Source: an uncultured Oligoflexia bacterium (GTDB lineage: Bacteria; Bdellovibrionota; Bacteriovoracia; Bacteriovoracales; Bacteriovoracaceae). Taken from it: a stretch of 64,000 nucleotides of DNA. Shown here in pieces: positions 61,601-64,000 of the stretch. The notes below the pieces were generated by a model. That model was not told the DNA's origin. It saw nothing but the letters and a program-made list of their open reading frames with translations, and made no database searches. Positions within the stretch are counted from its first letter, which is position 1; every line of letters starts with the position of its first letter. The position numbers and the translations under genes were made by a program. The DNA lies in the NCBI GenBank assembly GCA_913058265.1, contig CAJXPQ010000002.1, positions 62,001 to 126,000 of the forward strand, given 5' to 3'.

Positions 61601-62713
61601 TTGATAGTTATAGATGAAAATACAGCTGTTGTGTCTTGGTTGAACCAATTAGAGCGCAAAGATGAGTTTGGATATGTCAGGCTTGATATTGATACTTTTG
61701 AAGTTGCAGGCGGCCTAGATACTGAACTTATATTAATTGAAGATGTGGTTTACTTGCAAATGAGTAAAGTTCTTTTGGATAAGTTGAGTCTCTGTGCGGG
61801 CGTTATAATATTTAAAAGTTCTGATGCTCCTCTTGTAAATTACCTTCGTAATATTTTATCTGTCATTGATAGTAAAATGAATCAAGAGTTGGTCATTAAT
61901 CAAATTTTATTTTTTGAAAATCAGTTTAGAGTTAATAATATTCTGAAATCACAGTTAATAACTATTAATAAAGAATTAATTGAAATTGGTGGTGGCGTAG
62001 AGTCCCAAATCGTAAGAATAAAAAAGGCTTATGAACAAAATGTACCCAAAAGACTCTCAGAGTTTAAGGGGGTAAATATACTTTCAAAGTATGCCGCCGG
62101 CGAAAATATGGGGGGCGAATTTTTTGATATGTTCTCTACAGAGAATAAAATATTTTTATTAATGAGTTCAACAAGTTCATATCTAGCGTCAAGCAGTATC
62201 TTACAGTGCTTTGCTGAGATGAAAAGTAGCGGAGATATTTCTAAGAAATCTGAGCTTCAAACTCTAGAGAGTATTAGGGCCGAAGTTGTAAACATGAATC
62301 ACGGAAAGAGTAAGGAAATTGAAGTTCAAATCGCAACTTGTATTCTTGACTTGCAGACGCTAAAGATCTCTGGGCATATCCTTGGAAACTTTCAATTTTT
62401 AAGTTCAAATACAGAGCATAATAAGAATTACTCGAATCCAATAACATCAGATCTAGAAGATGCTTATTTCGAAGCTCAAATCGTAAGAGGAGAGCGAATT
62501 TTATTTAACTCACCAGGATTTATTCATAATTGGAATAGTATTGAGTCTAATTTTTTATTAGAAGAGTTAGTTCTTAATAGAAAACTTCGCTCTTTAGACA
62601 TTCTAGATGAGGCTTTTTTTAATTTGAAGAAAAACTCAACTACCGAGTTTCTTCCTTATGATGCATCAGCAGTTTTGTTGGAGGTAAAAGATAATGTTAT
62701 GTTACAAGTTTAA
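61601..62713 (+). CDS. Degenerate SpoIIE/PP2C-like protein
   Basis: The start is TTG with AGGAG 6 bases upstream. The 370 residues begin with an N-terminal domain of about 130, possibly receiver-like (KVLLDKLSLCAGVIIFKSSD). A linker helix and a PP2C/SpoIIE-like domain follow. The conserved opening GGDFYD is present as GGEFFDMF near residue 172, but the following metal motif G-D-V-x-G-H-G is replaced by M-S-S-T-S-S-Y. The acidic closing strands are not obvious. A catalytic role is doubtful; it could be a binding partner in an anti-sigma switch. A TTACAT-AG-ATGTAA dyad lies 24 bases upstream. Confidence 0.65.
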   Translation: MIVIDENTAVVSWLNQLERKDEFGYVRLDIDTFEVAGGLDTELILIEDVVYLQMSKVLLDKLSLCAGVIIFKSSDAPLVNYLRNILSVIDSKMNQELVINQILFFENQFRVNNILKSQLITINKELIEIGGGVESQIVRIKKAYEQNVPKRLSEFKGVNILSKYAAGENMGGEFFDMFSTENKIFLLMSSTSSYLASSSILQCFAEMKSSGDISKKSELQTLESIRAEVVNMNHGKSKEIEVQIATCILDLQTLKISGHILGNFQFLSSNTEHNKNYSNPITSDLEDAYFEAQIVRGERILFNSPGFIHNWNSIESNFLLEELVLNRKLRSLDILDEAFFNLKKNSTTEFLPYDASAVLLEVKDNVMLQV

Positions 62714-63386
62714 TTTATTTATTATGTTGTTATTAATCTCAGCAAGCTCTATTGGGAGTGATGAAAAATTCACATCTGAACAATGTCTTAAGGCACAGCT
62801 TGAAACTAATATTATTCATTCTGGAAAACTTTTTGGGCTCATTAAGAGTGACTTAAAGATATCAAAAGGTGAATGTATCATAAAAGTTACATACAAAAAT
62901 ATACTTGAAACAAAGTGGATTGTTGATGTTTGTCGAGAGCCGATTCATGTCAAGGTTACCTCCAAAGGAAGCCAGGATGTTTATAAAAGGGTTAAGGAGT
63001 GTGATGCTGGAAACCCTACTGACTTTTGTACGCATTGGAATGAGTTGAGTAATGTTCTTCAAGACCACGGACTTATCTTTGCCAGTGGTGAAAGAGAAAA
63101 TATAACGACCTCACATGGTAAAACATATTGTACTTACCTACTTCTAAAGAAGCATCTCGGAAAAGGTATCTTATTCTCAAAATATGATGTTCCTGGTAGT
63201 ATTTTTGAAGACGACCTTGTTTCAGACGAGAGTTGTGATTTACCCGAGTCTAAAAAATTAGTGCCAGTAAATTCCAATATGAGTACTAAGAACAATTTTG
63301 TTCAATCTGATCAGAATAGTTCCGTCGACAAAGTTGAAGCGATTGAACAAACAGCTGATAAGCTAGTTGAGGAAGCTAAGTTTTAG
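62694..63386 (+). CDS. Secreted Cys-containing protein
   Basis: A GGAGG site lies 9 bases before the ATG. A signal peptide (MLCYKFNLFIMLLLISASSI, ending GSDE) leads to about 205 mature residues. Several Cys are paired along the chain (EQCLKAQ, KGECIIK, DVCREP, KECDAGNPTDFC, KTYCTY, ESCDLP). The last 50 residues are acidic and low in structure. It overlaps the PP2C-like gene by 20 bases, so the two are co-expressed. Not recognised. Confidence 0.72.
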   Translation: MLCYKFNLFIMLLLISASSIGSDEKFTSEQCLKAQLETNIIHSGKLFGLIKSDLKISKGECIIKVTYKNILETKWIVDVCREPIHVKVTSKGSQDVYKRVKECDAGNPTDFCTHWNELSNVLQDHGLIFASGERENITTSHGKTYCTYLLLKKHLGKGILFSKYDVPGSIFEDDLVSDESCDLPESKKLVPVNSNMSTKNNFVQSDQNSSVDKVEAIEQTADKLVEEAKF

Positions 63387-63424
63387 CCTTTACAGTAACT
63401 GGTACACTTTTACATATTTATAGT

Positions 63425-63459
63425 AAACCCTTTAAAGTTATTTAAACCTTAAAGGGTTT
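63425..63459 (+). promoter_or_regulatory. Hairpin covering the ribosome binding site
   Basis: AAACCCTTTAA pairs perfectly (11 bp) with TTAAAGGGTTT around a 13-base loop, ending 3 bases before the ATG at 63463. The right arm holds the AAAGGG ribosome binding site, so the stem could block translation, or end the upstream transcript. Confidence 0.6.
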
Positions 63460-63462
63460 ATT

Positions 63463-63927
63463 ATGAGAAAGCTGTCTGTTTTTTTGACACTTGTTCTATT
63501 ATCATCTTTCAGCACTTTTGTCTTCGCAGATAATGTATGCCAAGAAGTTGAGTTGCGTGAGTACCAAAAACCAAATTGGAGAGAGAGTCTCAGTGATGGT
63601 CTTAAAGGTGAGCTCGTAAGGCAAATAGATAGAAGGGACGACCTGTTTGAAAGACTAAGCCCAGAGATAGAGTATGGGGTTAATCAATATATCGACCTTG
63701 AGCTTCAGTTTAATCGATCAGTAAAAGATAATTTACCCAAATTAAACTCTGAATGTATGACAGGAGATGATCTTTTTTCAACTAAAGTTCAGAACAGATT
63801 ACAGCTTGAGATTAATGCTAATGTTGAAGGGGAGTTTTTGTTCTCTGAGGGAGTGGCCGGTCTACATTTAGTCCACTCTACTAATAACTATGGCATTAAG
63901 TCTGAGAGTGGGTGTGATATATTTTAA
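63463..63927 (+). CDS. Small secreted protein
   Basis: The product has 154 residues with a signal peptide (MRKLSVFLTLVLLSSFSTFV, cleavage near FADN). The mature part is charged and helical in the middle (RRDDLFERLSPEIEYGV) and has three Cys (NVCQE, SECMT, SGCDI). The C-terminal third is beta-like. The start lies directly after a hairpin that covers its ribosome binding site. The gene is complete within the window. No family recognised. Confidence 0.72.
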   Translation: MRKLSVFLTLVLLSSFSTFVFADNVCQEVELREYQKPNWRESLSDGLKGELVRQIDRRDDLFERLSPEIEYGVNQYIDLELQFNRSVKDNLPKLNSECMTGDDLFSTKVQNRLQLEINANVEGEFLFSEGVAGLHLVHSTNNYGIKSESGCDIF

Positions 63928-64000
63928 ATACTTAATTGATAGAAAAAATAAGAGAGGCTCCACATTTTATACCGCCGCTTGTAGTGGAAAAGATAAAACT

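Overview
This 64 kb window is AT-rich chromosomal DNA of a motile Gram-negative bacterium. The inner-membrane, outer-membrane beta-barrel and lipoprotein genes, a large number of small secreted proteins without recognisable families, the fliLMNOPQR-flhBAFG-fliA gene order and the codon style together suggest a predatory or delta-type lineage such as Bacteriovoracia (Halobacteriovorax-like). That placement is an inference and was not tested by a search. GTG and TTG starts are common, and one gene appears to use an AUU start.

Layout. 1-8 kb holds small metabolic and envelope genes: a PhnA/YjdM zinc-ribbon protein, an old-yellow-enzyme oxidoreductase with a DUF1330 protein, two alpha/beta hydrolases, an epimerase-like protein and two beta-barrel candidates. 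8-12 kb holds an SDR, a DEAD-box RNA helicase and an ABC-F ATPase. 11.8-16.1 kb is an accessory patch: a 0.8 kb interval with no gene, a set of Cys-rich secreted proteins and one broken secreted-protein gene. 16.2-20 kb holds tRNA-Lys(UUU) and tRNA-Glu(UUC) with their own promoter and terminator, the tRNA methylthiotransferase mtaB, and purA. 20-21.5 kb is a small accessory island (ORF6N protein and an orphan). 21.5-34.5 kb holds murJ, a DUF507-like protein, a Gly/Asn/Gln-repeat secreted protein, uvrC, a degenerate uracil-glycosylase-like protein, a SpoIID/amidase cell-wall pair, a candidate small RNA, a DsbA-like lipoprotein, HU and a MAPEG protein.

34.6-46.0 kb is one tight flagellar operon behind a near-consensus sigma-70 promoter: fliL (stator), fliM and fliN (switch), fliOPQR-flhBA (export gate), flhF and flhG (placement and number) and fliA (sigma-28). 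Its FlhF has lost every GTPase motif, and its FlhG lacks the N-terminal activator motif, which points to a joint rewiring of the flagellar placement pair. A large PAS/coiled-coil membrane protein follows.

48.6-64 kb holds feoAB iron uptake, a DUF4442 thioesterase-like protein, a secreted M28 aminopeptidase, a Suv3-type RNA helicase, an unrecognised secreted/membrane protein, a translationally coupled pair of a di-iron ferritin-like (DUF455) protein and an ATP-grasp-like protein, a class II aldolase, an acidic single-pass protein with a repeat stalk and an AUU start, an HD-GYP phosphodiesterase, a degenerate SpoIIE/PP2C-like protein and two small secreted proteins. The strongest candidates for something undescribed are the FlhF/FlhG pair, the DUF455/ATP-grasp pair, the AUU-started stalk protein and the small RNA at 31.5 kb.
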